A stretch of 64,000 bases of DNA, taken from contig CAIXMB010000098.1 in NCBI GenBank assembly GCA_903920435.1, forward strand, positions 1 to 64,000. Reading direction: 5' to 3'. Below are positions 25,272-32,661 of this stretch, one piece after another. Position numbers and translations under genes: made by a program. This stretch comes from an uncultured Actinomycetes bacterium (GTDB lineage Bacteria > Actinomycetota > Actinomycetes > Actinomycetales > Microbacteriaceae). Under the pieces are notes generated by a model, which was not told the origin of the DNA, did no database searches, and saw only the letters and a list, made by a program, of their open reading frames with translations. Numbering within the stretch: the stretch's first letter is position 1; each line of letters starts with the position of its first letter.

Positions 25272-25309
25272 ATGCTACGCCCGATTCATAATTTTGTGAA
25301 TGTTATGAA
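25272..25309 (-). promoter_or_regulatory. exporter operon promoter and candidate GbsR operator
   Basis: On the minus strand TTCACA (25300-25295), 17-bp spacer, TAGCAT (25277-25272), then 7 nt to the ATG: a good sigma-70-type leaderless promoter. An AT-rich inverted repeat, TTCATAA (25285-25291) and TTATGAA (25303-25309), encloses the -35 and overlaps the lacI-type stop codon. A regulator bound there would block the -35. Confidence 0.6.
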
Positions 25310-26385
25310 ATTGCCGGGCCGGTCGTGTTGCCCACCCGGAACTCGCTCGTGAACGCGCGCGGCGCCGGGGTCTGCCCGGCGAGCAACTCCACGATCGCCG
25401 ACCCGGCCGCGCGGCCCTTCTCGACCGCGGGCTGCACGAGGGTCGTGAGCTCGTACGGGGCCGCGCCCTCGATGCGCACGCCGTCGAAGCCGACGACGCT
25501 CAACTCCTCGGGCACCCGGATGCCCCGCTCCTGGGCCGCGCGGATCACCCCGAGCGCGAGCAGGTCGCTCTGGGCGATGACCGCGGTGGGGGCATCCCCC
25601 GAGCCGAGCAGCTCCCGCCCGGCGATGAGCCCCTCCTCGACGGAACTCCCGGCCGCGACCACGCCGCCGATGGCGGGGAAGACGTCGCGCGCCCCGCGGA
25701 TCCGCTCGCGCGAGGTGAACGCCGTGGAGGCGGCGATGCGCTCCTCGGTGAGTGCGCCCCGGGGGTGCGTGGGCTCGAGCGGGAGGGTCACCAGGGCCAC
25801 GCGGGTGTGGCCGAGCTCGTGGAGGTGGCGGGCGGCGCGGGCCGTGGCATCCCTGTTGTCGAGGTCCACGGCGAGCACGTCGACCATGGGCTCCGCCTCG
25901 ATCGCGACGACGGGGATGCCGCGCTGGTGCAGGGCCACAACCGATCTGTCGAGCTGCGTGCTGCAGCCGACGAGCACGACGGCATCCATGGGTGCGAGCG
26001 AGAGCTCGGGCCCGCCGCTGCCCGGCTCGGTGAGGAGCAGGAGCCCCAGCCCGGCGGTGCCGAGCTCGTCAGCCAGTCCGTCGAGCATGGCGACGTTCAT
26101 CGGATCGCGGAATGCCTCGCGCAGGCGATCCTCCATGACGACGCCGACGATGCCCGAGCGGCCGCGCCGCAGCGATTGCGCGCGCGGGTCGGGCCCGCCG
26201 TAGTTGAGCTGCTCGGCCGCCGCGAGGACCTTGGCGCGCGTCGCGTCGGAGACGGGGCCGGCGCCGCTGAACGCGAGCGAGGCCGTGGACGCCGAGACTC
26301 CCGCGAGCGCGGCGACGGCGGCGAGATTGGGTCTCGCGGCGCTGTTCTTGCCGCCTGCACGCGTGGCGCTTGCTCCGGCCTCCAT
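25303..26385 (-). CDS. LacI-family transcriptional regulator
   Basis: 360 residues. The N-terminal helix-turn-helix reads LAAVAALAGVSASTASLAFSGAG and is followed by VLAAAEQLNYGGPDPRAQSLR; the remainder is a periplasmic-binding-like effector domain (MDAVVLVG, VPVVAIEAEP, ELSVVGFDG). The ATG at 26385 is chosen because the helix-turn-helix starts soon after; the open frame continues upstream only as a shadow of the MFS gene. It is divergent from an MFS exporter across 60 bp containing a palindromic operator. Effector unknown. Confidence 0.93.
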   Translation of the reverse strand: MEAGASATRAGGKNSAARPNLAAVAALAGVSASTASLAFSGAGPVSDATRAKVLAAAEQLNYGGPDPRAQSLRRGRSGIVGVVMEDRLREAFRDPMNVAMLDGLADELGTAGLGLLLLTEPGSGGPELSLAPMDAVVLVGCSTQLDRSVVALHQRGIPVVAIEAEPMVDVLAVDLDNRDATARAARHLHELGHTRVALVTLPLEPTHPRGALTEERIAASTAFTSRERIRGARDVFPAIGGVVAAGSSVEEGLIAGRELLGSGDAPTAVIAQSDLLALGVIRAAQERGIRVPEELSVVGFDGVRIEGAAPYELTTLVQPAVEKGRAAGSAIVELLAGQTPAPRAFTSEFRVGNTTGPAIS

Positions 26386-26393
26386 GGCGTTGT

Positions 26394-26428
26394 AGCTTAG
26401 TCGAATCGAATCGATCGAATCGATTCGA
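26394..26428. promoter_or_regulatory. LacI-type operator and promoter between lacI gene and MFS gene
   Basis: TCGAATCGATTCGA (26415-26428) is a perfect 14-bp palindrome in a run of TCGAAT repeats. On the minus strand TAAGCT (26399-26394) lies 8 nt before the regulator ATG, so the palindrome sits just upstream of that -10. The MFS gene lies 18 bp to the right. Autoregulation plus control of the MFS gene is likely. Confidence 0.65.
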
Positions 26429-26445
26429 GAACGACTGGGAGAAGC

Positions 26446-27702
26446 ATGAGCAACACCACCGCCGCACTGACGCGGCCGCAGATCGTCGCCTGGCGCAACG
26501 CCGTCTTCGCGATCTTCGTGCTGCCCGGAATCGCGATCTCGAGCTGGGTGGCCCGCCTCCCCGCCGCGCGCGACGCGCTCGAGGTCGGGCCGGCCCAGGT
26601 CGGCTTCCTCATCTTCGGCATCGCCGCCGGCTCGATCGTGGGCCTCCTCGCCTCGAGCCACATCGTCGCGCGCTTCGGCGCACGGGCGACGATCGCGGGC
26701 GGCATGATCGCCAACGCGCTCGGCCTCGCGATCGCCGGCTTCGGCGCGACCTTCGGCCCCAGCTTCGCCGTGGCCTTCGCCGGCCTCTTGGTCTTCGGCG
26801 CGGCGGCAGGCTGCACGGATGTCGCGATGAACATCTCCGGTGCGGCGAACGAGCGCGCCCTCGGTCGGGCGATCATGCCCGTCTTCCACGCGTTCTTCAG
26901 CTTCGGAACGATGATCGGTGCGGGCCTCGGCGCCCTCGCCGAGGCGCTCGGCGTGCCCATCGCCCTGCACCTCGGCCTCATCGCCGTCATCATGATCGTC
27001 GGCACGCTGGTGACGCGACCGTTCGTGCAGGACGAGCACGTGCTCGGCGACGACGGCGAGCCCGTGCCTGACGACGACCACTCCAAGACCTGGCGCGGGC
27101 GCCTCGCCATCTGGAAAGACCCGCGCACGATCCTCATCGGCGTGCTCGTGCTCGGGGCGGCGTTCGCCGAGGGCTCGGCCAACGACTGGCTCGCAATCGC
27201 CATGGTCGACGGCCACGGCGTCTCCAACGCCACCGGCGCCCTCGTCTTCGGAATCTTCGTCACGGCGATGACGGTGGGCCGCCTCACCGGCGTCTTCCTG
27301 CTCGACAAGTTCGGTCGCGTGCCCGTGCTGCGGGGCTCGTTCCTGCTCGCGTCGGCCGGCCTTCTCGTCGTCATCTTCGTGCCGAACCCCTACATCGCCA
27401 TGGGCGGCGCCGTGCTCTGGGGCCTCGGCTCCGCGCTCGGGTTCCCCGTGGGCATGTCGGCCGCGGCCGACGACCCGCGCACCGCCGCCGCACGCGTGAG
27501 CGCGGTCGCGACGATCGGCTACTTCGCGTTCCTCGTGGGCCCGCCCGTGATCGGTCTCATCGGCGAGCACACGGGGGTGCTCCGTGCCCTGCTCGTGGTG
27601 CTCGTGCTGTGCGCCGTAGGCGCCATCGTGGCGGGCGGGGCTCGCGAGCCGAAACTGCGGGCCGCGGCATCCGTCGACACCTTCGCCGACCCGCAGTCGT
27701 AA
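26446..27702 (+). CDS. MFS transporter (YbjJ-like), paralogue 1
   Basis: 418 residues, about twelve helices. Features include GISSWVARLPAARDAL-like start, VARFGARATIAGG and LDKFGRVPVLRG after helices 2 and 8, and LGSALGFPVGMSAAADDPR near the end, matching the YbjJ-type subgroup. GGGAGA lies before the ATG. A second transporter at 28101-29255 is clearly related along its length. Controlled probably by the divergent LacI-type regulator. Substrate unknown. Confidence 0.88.
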   Translation: MSNTTAALTRPQIVAWRNAVFAIFVLPGIAISSWVARLPAARDALEVGPAQVGFLIFGIAAGSIVGLLASSHIVARFGARATIAGGMIANALGLAIAGFGATFGPSFAVAFAGLLVFGAAAGCTDVAMNISGAANERALGRAIMPVFHAFFSFGTMIGAGLGALAEALGVPIALHLGLIAVIMIVGTLVTRPFVQDEHVLGDDGEPVPDDDHSKTWRGRLAIWKDPRTILIGVLVLGAAFAEGSANDWLAIAMVDGHGVSNATGALVFGIFVTAMTVGRLTGVFLLDKFGRVPVLRGSFLLASAGLLVVIFVPNPYIAMGGAVLWGLGSALGFPVGMSAAADDPRTAAARVSAVATIGYFAFLVGPPVIGLIGEHTGVLRALLVVLVLCAVGAIVAGGAREPKLRAAASVDTFADPQS

Positions 27703-27705
27703 TCT
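27700..27705 (+). promoter_or_regulatory. -10 box of the SseB-like gene
   Basis: TAATCT, 6 nt before the ATG at 27712; overlaps the MFS stop codon. Leaderless by spacing. Confidence 0.5.
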
Positions 27706-27711
27706 GAACGG

Positions 27712-28104
27712 ATGCTCGTAGACAACGCCGCCCTTCGCGAGGCGATGGCGCGAGGGGCATCGAGCGACGAGCTGTTCGCGCTGCTCGGTGAGGGCGACCT
27801 CCTGCTCGACATCACCGGATCGTCGATCGAGCACACGACCGTCGAGGGCGGGCCCGCGATCGCCGCCGGTTCCACGTTCCGCGTGCACGAGGCGGAGCGC
27901 GACGACGGGTCGCGCATCCTGTTCGCGTTCACGCGGCAGGAGGAGGTGATCCGGATGCACGCCGAGACCCCGAACGACGTGCAGACCCTGGGCCAGCCCG
28001 CATCCGGACTGCTCGAGTTCGCCGCCTCCCAGGGCTACCGCTGGCTGTACCTCGACCCGGAGAGTCCCGCGACCGCCGCACTCGACCTCGCGCGCCGAGG
28101 ATGA
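27712..28104 (+). CDS. SseB N-terminal-domain-like protein
   Basis: 130 residues, soluble and acidic. The second half, ILFAFTRQEEVIRMH followed by LLEFAASQGYRWLYLDPES, resembles the SseB N-terminal domain, a small alpha/beta fold of unknown biochemical role found widely in actinobacteria. The call is tentative. It starts 10 bp after an MFS gene and overlaps the next MFS gene by ATGA, so it is bracketed by two related transporters. Confidence 0.55.
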   Translation: MLVDNAALREAMARGASSDELFALLGEGDLLLDITGSSIEHTTVEGGPAIAAGSTFRVHEAERDDGSRILFAFTRQEEVIRMHAETPNDVQTLGQPASGLLEFAASQGYRWLYLDPESPATAALDLARRG

Positions 28105-29255
28105 CTCGCTGGCGCGCCGCGGTGGTGCTGCTGTTCCTGTTCAACGGGATCGGCACGGGCACGTGGGCGTCGCGCACCCCGGCCATCGCCGACGGGCTCG
28201 GGATCGGCGTCATCCACATGGGCGGGCTCATCACGGGCATGCCAGTCGGGTCGATCATTGCGATCCTGGTGTCGAGCCACGTGCTGCACGCGCTCAAGGT
28301 GCGCTGGACGATGCGGATGTCCCTGCTCATCTCGGCGCTCGGGCTCGCCACCGTCGGCATCGCCGCGGGCATGCTCGGCAGCTACGCCCTGTGCTTCGCC
28401 GCTTTCGTCGTCTACGGCTTCGGCAACTCGCTGTCGAACATCTCGCTCAACGTCGAAGCCGCCGAGATCGATCGGGCGGGTGCGCGCACGCTCCTGCCCC
28501 TCTTCCACGCGACCTGGTCGATCGGCACGTTCGCGGGGTCGGGCCTCGGCGCCCTCGCGACTCTCGGCGGGCTCGTGCTGCCCGCGCATCTCGGACTCGC
28601 CGCCGCCCTCCTGCTCGCGGGCGCCGGCCTCTTCGTCTCGCTCTTCCCCGCCGTGGACGTCGACGCCCCCCGGCACGCGCCCACGACCTTCGCGGAGCGC
28701 ACGAAGGTGTGGGTGGAGCCGCGCACGCTCCTCATCGGCGTCATGGTGCTCGGGGCCGCCTTCACCGAGGGGACCGCGACCAACTGGCTCGCGCTATCGC
28801 TCTTCCAGGAGCGCGCGTTCACGGCGAGCGCCGGCGCGGCCTTCCTCGCAGTGTTCACGGGAGCGATGACGATCGGGCGCTTCGTCGGGGGCCCGATCGT
28901 GGATCGCATCGGGCGGGTGGCGACTCTGCGCGCCTGCTTCGCCCTGGCGGCCGCGGGGGTACTCGTCGTGGTGCTCGTTCCGTCGCCCGTCGCTATCTTC
29001 GTGGGGGTCGTGCTGTGGGGGCTCGGTGCGAGCCTCGGCTACCCGCTCGGCATCTCCGCCGCTGCGGACAACCCAGTGAACTCGGCCGCGCGGGTGAGCG
29101 CCGTCGCCGCCCTCGCCTCGATCGCGTTCCTCTCCGGCCCGTCGATCATCGGTCTGCTCGGCGAGCACGTCGGGCTGCTCGGGGCGTTCCTCTTCGTGGT
29201 GGGGCTACTGGTCGTCGCGCTGTCGGTGTCCAGTGCCGCGAGGCGCCCCGCATAG
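28101..29255 (+). CDS. MFS transporter (YbjJ-like), paralogue 2
   Basis: 384 residues, about twelve helices. It parallels the protein at 26446: [16 protein letters not shown] at the start, [21 protein letters not shown] against WKDPRTILIGVLVLGAAFAEG in the middle, and [18 protein letters not shown] near the end. The pair probably arose by tandem duplication around the SseB-like gene. Start ATG overlaps the previous stop. Substrate unknown. Confidence 0.88.
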   Translation: MTRWRAAVVLLFLFNGIGTGTWASRTPAIADGLGIGVIHMGGLITGMPVGSIIAILVSSHVLHALKVRWTMRMSLLISALGLATVGIAAGMLGSYALCFAAFVVYGFGNSLSNISLNVEAAEIDRAGARTLLPLFHATWSIGTFAGSGLGALATLGGLVLPAHLGLAAALLLAGAGLFVSLFPAVDVDAPRHAPTTFAERTKVWVEPRTLLIGVMVLGAAFTEGTATNWLALSLFQERAFTASAGAAFLAVFTGAMTIGRFVGGPIVDRIGRVATLRACFALAAAGVLVVVLVPSPVAIFVGVVLWGLGASLGYPLGISAAADNPVNSAARVSAVAALASIAFLSGPSIIGLLGEHVGLLGAFLFVVGLLVVALSVSSAARRPA

Positions 29256-29258
29256 ACT
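29253..29258 (+). promoter_or_regulatory. -10 box of nucS
   Basis: TAGACT, 7 nt before the nucS GTG, beginning at the stop codon of the MFS gene. Leaderless by spacing. Confidence 0.5.
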
Positions 29259-29265
29259 CGACGCC

Positions 29266-29961
29266 GTGCGTCTCGTCATTGCCCGCTGCTCCGTCGATTA
29301 CGCGGGCCGGCTCAGCGCGCACCTCCCGCTCGCCACGCGCCTGCTCCTGGTGAAGGCCGACGGCTCGGTGCTCGTGCACAGCGACTCGCTGAGCTACAAG
29401 CCGCTCAACTGGATGAGCCCGCCCTGCACCCTCACCGTCATGGAACCCGAACCCGAGCAGGCCAATGCCGGCGTCGTCGAACTCTGGCGCGTCGCCCAGG
29501 CGAAGACCGCCGACCTGCTCGTCATCTCGATCCACGAGATCGTGCACGACAGCGCGCACGAGCTCGGCGTCGACCCCGGCCTGCAGAAGGACGGCGTCGA
29601 GGCGCACCTGCAGAAACTCCTCGCCGAGCAGATCGAGCTCCTGGGCGACGGGCACCGGCTGGTACGGCGCGAGTACATGACCGCGATCGGCCCCGTCGAC
29701 ATCCTCGCCACGGATGCCACCGGCGCCAGCGTGGCCGTCGAGATCAAGCGGCGCGGCGACATCGACGGCGTCGAACAGCTCACTCGCTACCTCGAGCTCA
29801 TGAATCGTGACCCGCTGCTCGCCCCCGTGACCGGGGTGTTCGCGGCCCAGGAGATCAAACCGCAAGCACGCACCCTGGCCCAGGACCGCGGCATCCGGTG
29901 CCTGCTTCTGGACTACGACGCGATGCGCGGGCTCGACGACGCGGACTCGCGCCTGTTCTGA
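29266..29961 (+). CDS. nucS: endonuclease NucS (mismatch-specific)
   Basis: 231-residue nuclease of the non-canonical mismatch-repair pathway that replaces MutS/MutL in most actinobacteria; it is known to act with the sliding clamp. The N-terminal beta domain is followed by the RecB-like nuclease core: [16 protein letters not shown] with the first catalytic Asp, then [21 protein letters not shown] with the E-x-K pair. The C-terminus is DDADSRLF, a hydrophobic end that could contact the clamp. GTG start, no Shine-Dalgarno. Confidence 0.95.
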   Translation: MRLVIARCSVDYAGRLSAHLPLATRLLLVKADGSVLVHSDSLSYKPLNWMSPPCTLTVMEPEPEQANAGVVELWRVAQAKTADLLVISIHEIVHDSAHELGVDPGLQKDGVEAHLQKLLAEQIELLGDGHRLVRREYMTAIGPVDILATDATGASVAVEIKRRGDIDGVEQLTRYLELMNRDPLLAPVTGVFAAQEIKPQARTLAQDRGIRCLLLDYDAMRGLDDADSRLF

Positions 29962-29968
29962 TCAGGCC

Positions 29969-30002
29969 GGTTGAGTAGGCCGCCCGCGGCCGTATCGAAA
30001 CC
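29969..30002. repeat. palindromic repeat family A, single arm
   Basis: Exact 34-bp copy of the left arm of the element at 3849-3882 (GGTTGAGTAG ... CGTATCGAAACC), with its internal GC-rich hairpin but without the partner arm. It lies between the convergent nucS gene and the gene ending at 30002, reaching the first base of the latter's stop codon. Confidence 0.85.
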
Positions 30003-30373
30003 TAGCCGACATACGTGTCGTGCGCGTTGTTCGAGATGCCCGTCAGCAGCAGGATCGCCACTCCCGCCACGATCTGCACGGCGAGGATCAGGAAGGGCAG
30101 CTTGAGAGTGTCGAGCGACCGCGACTGGCGGTAGGCCAGCACGAAGAGCACGACGATCACGATCACGATGAGCCCGAGTGAGCCGAAGCCGAACCCGAGC
30201 AGCTCGCGCAAGTAGGCCAGGCCGTTGGTGATGTCGACCTCAGCGGGGTTGCCCGCGAAGAGAGCCGCCTTCACGAGCGAGCTGACGAGAAGGGGAAACG
30301 CGATGAGCAGTGAGCTCGCGAGAGTGGCAAGGTCATGCAGCCGGCGACGGGGAGTGTGCGTGGTGTCTGACAT
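30002..30373 (-). CDS. three-helix membrane protein of unknown function
   Basis: 123 residues: a hydrophilic N-terminus with basic residues (TPRRRLHD), then three hydrophobic helices at about 17-37, 56-80 and 92-112 separated by short loops. I recognise no family. The ATG at 30373 is preceded by TACCGT at 6 nt. It diverges from the HAD phosphatase gene and ends in a palindromic repeat. Confidence 0.7.
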   Translation of the reverse strand: MSDTTHTPRRRLHDLATLASSLLIAFPLLVSSLVKAALFAGNPAEVDITNGLAYLRELLGFGFGSLGLIVIVIVVLFVLAYRQSRSLDTLKLPFLILAVQIVAGVAILLLTGISNNAHDTYVG

Positions 30374-30379
30374 GCCCCC

Positions 30380-30385
30380 ACGGTA
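30380..30385 (-). promoter_or_regulatory. -10 box of the three-helix membrane-protein gene
   Basis: TACCGT on the minus strand, 6 nt before the ATG at 30373. Confidence 0.45.
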
Positions 30386-30408
30386 AGCCCCGGGTGCCCT
30401 CACGCGGT

Positions 30409-30414
30409 TAGGCT
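30409..30414 (+). promoter_or_regulatory. -10 box of the HAD phosphatase gene
   Basis: TAGGCT, 6 nt before the GTG at 30421; leaderless by spacing. Confidence 0.45.
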
Positions 30415-30420
30415 TACCCG

Positions 30421-31074
30421 GTGCCACAGTTCAGCTGTATCCTGTTCGACCTCGATGGCACGATAGTCGACTCGGCCCCCGGTATCACGGCCACCCTCGC
30501 CTACACGTTCGAGCAGCTCCGCCTCCCTGTGCCGAGCCCCGCGGAACTCGTCGCCTACGTCGGCCCGCCCATCCTCGACTCGTTCCGCGATCTCGCGCGC
30601 TTCACCCCCGAGCAGTCCCAGCGCGCCCTCGAGATCTACCGCGTGCAGTACCTCAAGACCGGGGTGTTCGACGCGACCGTGTATCCGGGCGTCGCCGACG
30701 TGCTGAAGGCCATCCGCGCGCACGACGTGCCGCTCTCGCTCGCAACGTCGAAGCCCGAGACACCCGCGACGCTCATCCTCGAGCACTACGACCTGCTCAA
30801 GTACTTCGATGTCATCACCGGCGCCTCCGACGACGAGAAGCGCAGCGCGAAGGCCGACGTGGTCGAGGAGGCACTCAAGCGGCTCACGGAGCACGGCGCC
30901 GACATCTCGCGGCCCGTCATGGTCGGTGACCGGCACCACGACGTCGTCGGCGCGGCCGCGCACGAGGTGCCGACGATCTTCGTGCGGTGGGGCTACGGCG
31001 CGCCCGCCGAGGAGGTCGGCACGATCGGCGTGGTCGACTCCGCCGCCGAGCTGCAGCGGCTGCTACTGGGCTAG
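30421..31074 (+). CDS. HAD-superfamily phosphatase, Gph-like
   Basis: 217 residues. HAD motif I DLDGTIVDS (the first Asp is the nucleophile), motif II SLATSKPETPA, motif III lysine in KRSAKADVVEEAL and motif IV PVMVGDRHHDVVGA. The helical cap between motifs I and II matches phosphoglycolate-phosphatase-type enzymes; the true substrate (phosphoglycolate or another sugar phosphate) is not certain. GTG start without Shine-Dalgarno. Confidence 0.88.
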   Translation: MPQFSCILFDLDGTIVDSAPGITATLAYTFEQLRLPVPSPAELVAYVGPPILDSFRDLARFTPEQSQRALEIYRVQYLKTGVFDATVYPGVADVLKAIRAHDVPLSLATSKPETPATLILEHYDLLKYFDVITGASDDEKRSAKADVVEEALKRLTEHGADISRPVMVGDRHHDVVGAAAHEVPTIFVRWGYGAPAEEVGTIGVVDSAAELQRLLLG

Positions 31075-31076
31075 CG

Positions 31077-31283
31077 TCAGGCGGCGACCGGGCAGTGCAT
31101 CCGGGTCGCGTGGTGGTCCTGGCTGCGCTCGAAGGTGTGCCCGCTCATGGGCATGCCGCACAGCGGGCACGGCTTCTCAGCGACCGAGGGCAGCGGCGGT
31201 TCGTCGAACGGCCCGAGTTGTGCCGGGCCCAGGTAGGGGAAGAGCGCCTTGTTGAGGCGCTGCCACCACAGTAGTTTGCTCAC
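31077..31283 (-). CDS. small zinc-ribbon-like protein
   Basis: 68 residues from the GTG at 31283. The C-terminal half has CPLCGMPM, then HTFERSQDHHATRMHCP, a CxxC plus His/Cys arrangement able to bind zinc. The N-terminus (SKLLWWQRLNKALFPYLGP) is amphipathic. I recognise no family. TACTAT ends 6 nt before the start, and the promoter region overlaps that of the divergent OhrR-like gene, so both are probably controlled together. A longer start at 31298 would place the start inside the promoter. Confidence 0.7.
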   Translation of the reverse strand: MSKLLWWQRLNKALFPYLGPAQLGPFDEPPLPSVAEKPCPLCGMPMSGHTFERSQDHHATRMHCPVAA

Positions 31284-31289
31284 GAATAG

Positions 31290-31305
31290 ATAGTACACTA
31301 ACTAT
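31290..31305. promoter_or_regulatory. divergent promoter and candidate OhrR operator
   Basis: The inverted repeat ATAGT-6-ACTAT (31290-31305) covers both -10 boxes: TACACT (31294-31299), 6 nt before the regulator ATG, and TACTAT (31295-31290, minus strand), 6 nt before the small zinc-ribbon gene. A bound repressor would block both directions. Confidence 0.6.
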
Positions 31306-31734
31306 ATGACGGATGCCCTCGCCCTCGACCGCCAGGTCTGCTTCGCCCTCGCTGCCGCCTCCCGCAGCGTGATCGGCCTGTACCGCCCGGTGCTCGAGCC
31401 CCTGGGGCTCACGCATCCGCAGTACCTCGTCATGCTCGCCCTCTGGGAGCGCAGCCCGCGCACCGTGCGCAACATCGGCGAGGCGCTCTACCTCGAGCCC
31501 GCGACCCTCTCGCCGCTGCTCAAGCGCCTCGAGTCGGCCGGGCTCCTCACGCGCGCACGCAGCAGCACGGATGAACGCGCCCTCGATGTGGCACTCACCC
31601 CCGCCGGGGCTGCCCTGCGCACCGAGGCGGAGAAGGTGCCCGCGCAGATCGTCGCACGGCTCGGCATGCAGGTCTCGGAGCTGGAGGCGATCCGCGACGG
31701 TCTCACCCGGTTGCTCGCCGCCTCTAGCGCCTGA
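31306..31734 (+). CDS. MarR-family regulator, OhrR-like
   Basis: 142 residues. The N-terminus LDRQVCFALAAASRSVIGLY has the single reactive Cys (Cys12 here) at the place of the peroxide-sensing cysteine of OhrR, and GLTHPQYLVMLALWE is also characteristic. Winged helix: LYLEPATLSPLLKRLESAGLL, then STDERALDVALT. OhrR normally represses an ohr peroxidase gene, but none is adjacent; a small zinc-ribbon gene is divergent instead. Target therefore uncertain. Confidence 0.85.
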   Translation: MTDALALDRQVCFALAAASRSVIGLYRPVLEPLGLTHPQYLVMLALWERSPRTVRNIGEALYLEPATLSPLLKRLESAGLLTRARSSTDERALDVALTPAGAALRTEAEKVPAQIVARLGMQVSELEAIRDGLTRLLAASSA

Positions 31735-31752
31735 CCCCCTCGGCCCGTCAGG

Positions 31753-32634
31753 ATGGGCGCCATGGGATCAGCGTTGACCACCATCGGATTGCCCGTCGCC
31801 TTAGGCATCATCATGTTCGGCCTGGGCCTGAGCCTCACCCCCGCGGACTTCGCGCGGGTGGCGAAGCATCCCAAGGCGGTGATCATCGCCCTGGTGTGCC
31901 AGCTCGTGCTGCTGCCGGCCCTGTGCTTCGGGCTCGTGCTGCTCTTCCGCCTCCCGCCCGTGCTCGCGGTCGGCATGATGATCCTCGCCGCGTCGCCCGG
32001 CGGCACCACCGCGAACCTCTACAGCCACCTGTTCCGCGGTGACATCGCCCTCAACATCTCGCTCACGGCGATCAACTCCGTGATCTCCGTGGTCACGCTG
32101 CCGTTCATCGTCAACCTCTCGCTCGGGTACTTCTACCCCGCGGGCGGCCAGGTCGGCATCGATGTGGTCGAGGCCCTCAAGGTATTCGCGATCGTGCTCG
32201 TGCCCGTCGTGCTCGGCATGCTCGCCCGCCGCGCCAACCCCCGGTTTGCCGACCGCATGGACAAGCCCGTGCGCATCGCCTCGATCGTCATCCTCGTCAT
32301 CGTGATCGCCGGCGCCGTGGTCGCCAACCTCAAGCCCCTCATGGAGAACATCGGCGCGCTCGCTGGCATCACCGTGGTGTTCTGCCTCGCCTCGCTCACC
32401 CTGGGCTTCGTCATCCCGCGGCTGTTCCGCGTGAACCGCCCGCAGGCTGTGGCGAGCTCGTTCGAGATCGGCATTCACAACGCGACACTGGCGATCGTCA
32501 TCGCCCAATCGGTGCTCGGCAACTTCGAGATGTCGCTTCCGGGCGCCGTCTACGGGGTGCTGATGTTCTTCATCGCGGCCGCGTTCGGGCTCGTGCTCAC
32601 CCGGGTCGTGGGCCGCGCTCCGGCGCCGGCCTGA
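31753..32634 (+). CDS. bile acid:sodium symporter family transporter
   Basis: 293 residues with nine or ten hydrophobic helices. The family hallmarks are visible: GIIMFGLGLSLTPADF near the start, ILAASPGGTTANLYSHLFRGD in the crossover region, and FEIGIHNATLAIVIAQSVL near the end. Natural substrates in actinobacteria are generally organic anions; the actual one is unknown. The upstream ATG is annotated; the second ATG, three codons later, is equally possible. It lies 18 bp after the OhrR-like gene. Confidence 0.9.
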   Translation: MGAMGSALTTIGLPVALGIIMFGLGLSLTPADFARVAKHPKAVIIALVCQLVLLPALCFGLVLLFRLPPVLAVGMMILAASPGGTTANLYSHLFRGDIALNISLTAINSVISVVTLPFIVNLSLGYFYPAGGQVGIDVVEALKVFAIVLVPVVLGMLARRANPRFADRMDKPVRIASIVILVIVIAGAVVANLKPLMENIGALAGITVVFCLASLTLGFVIPRLFRVNRPQAVASSFEIGIHNATLAIVIAQSVLGNFEMSLPGAVYGVLMFFIAAAFGLVLTRVVGRAPAPA

Positions 32635-32661
32635 GGCGCCCGCGCGCAACAGCGACTCCTG

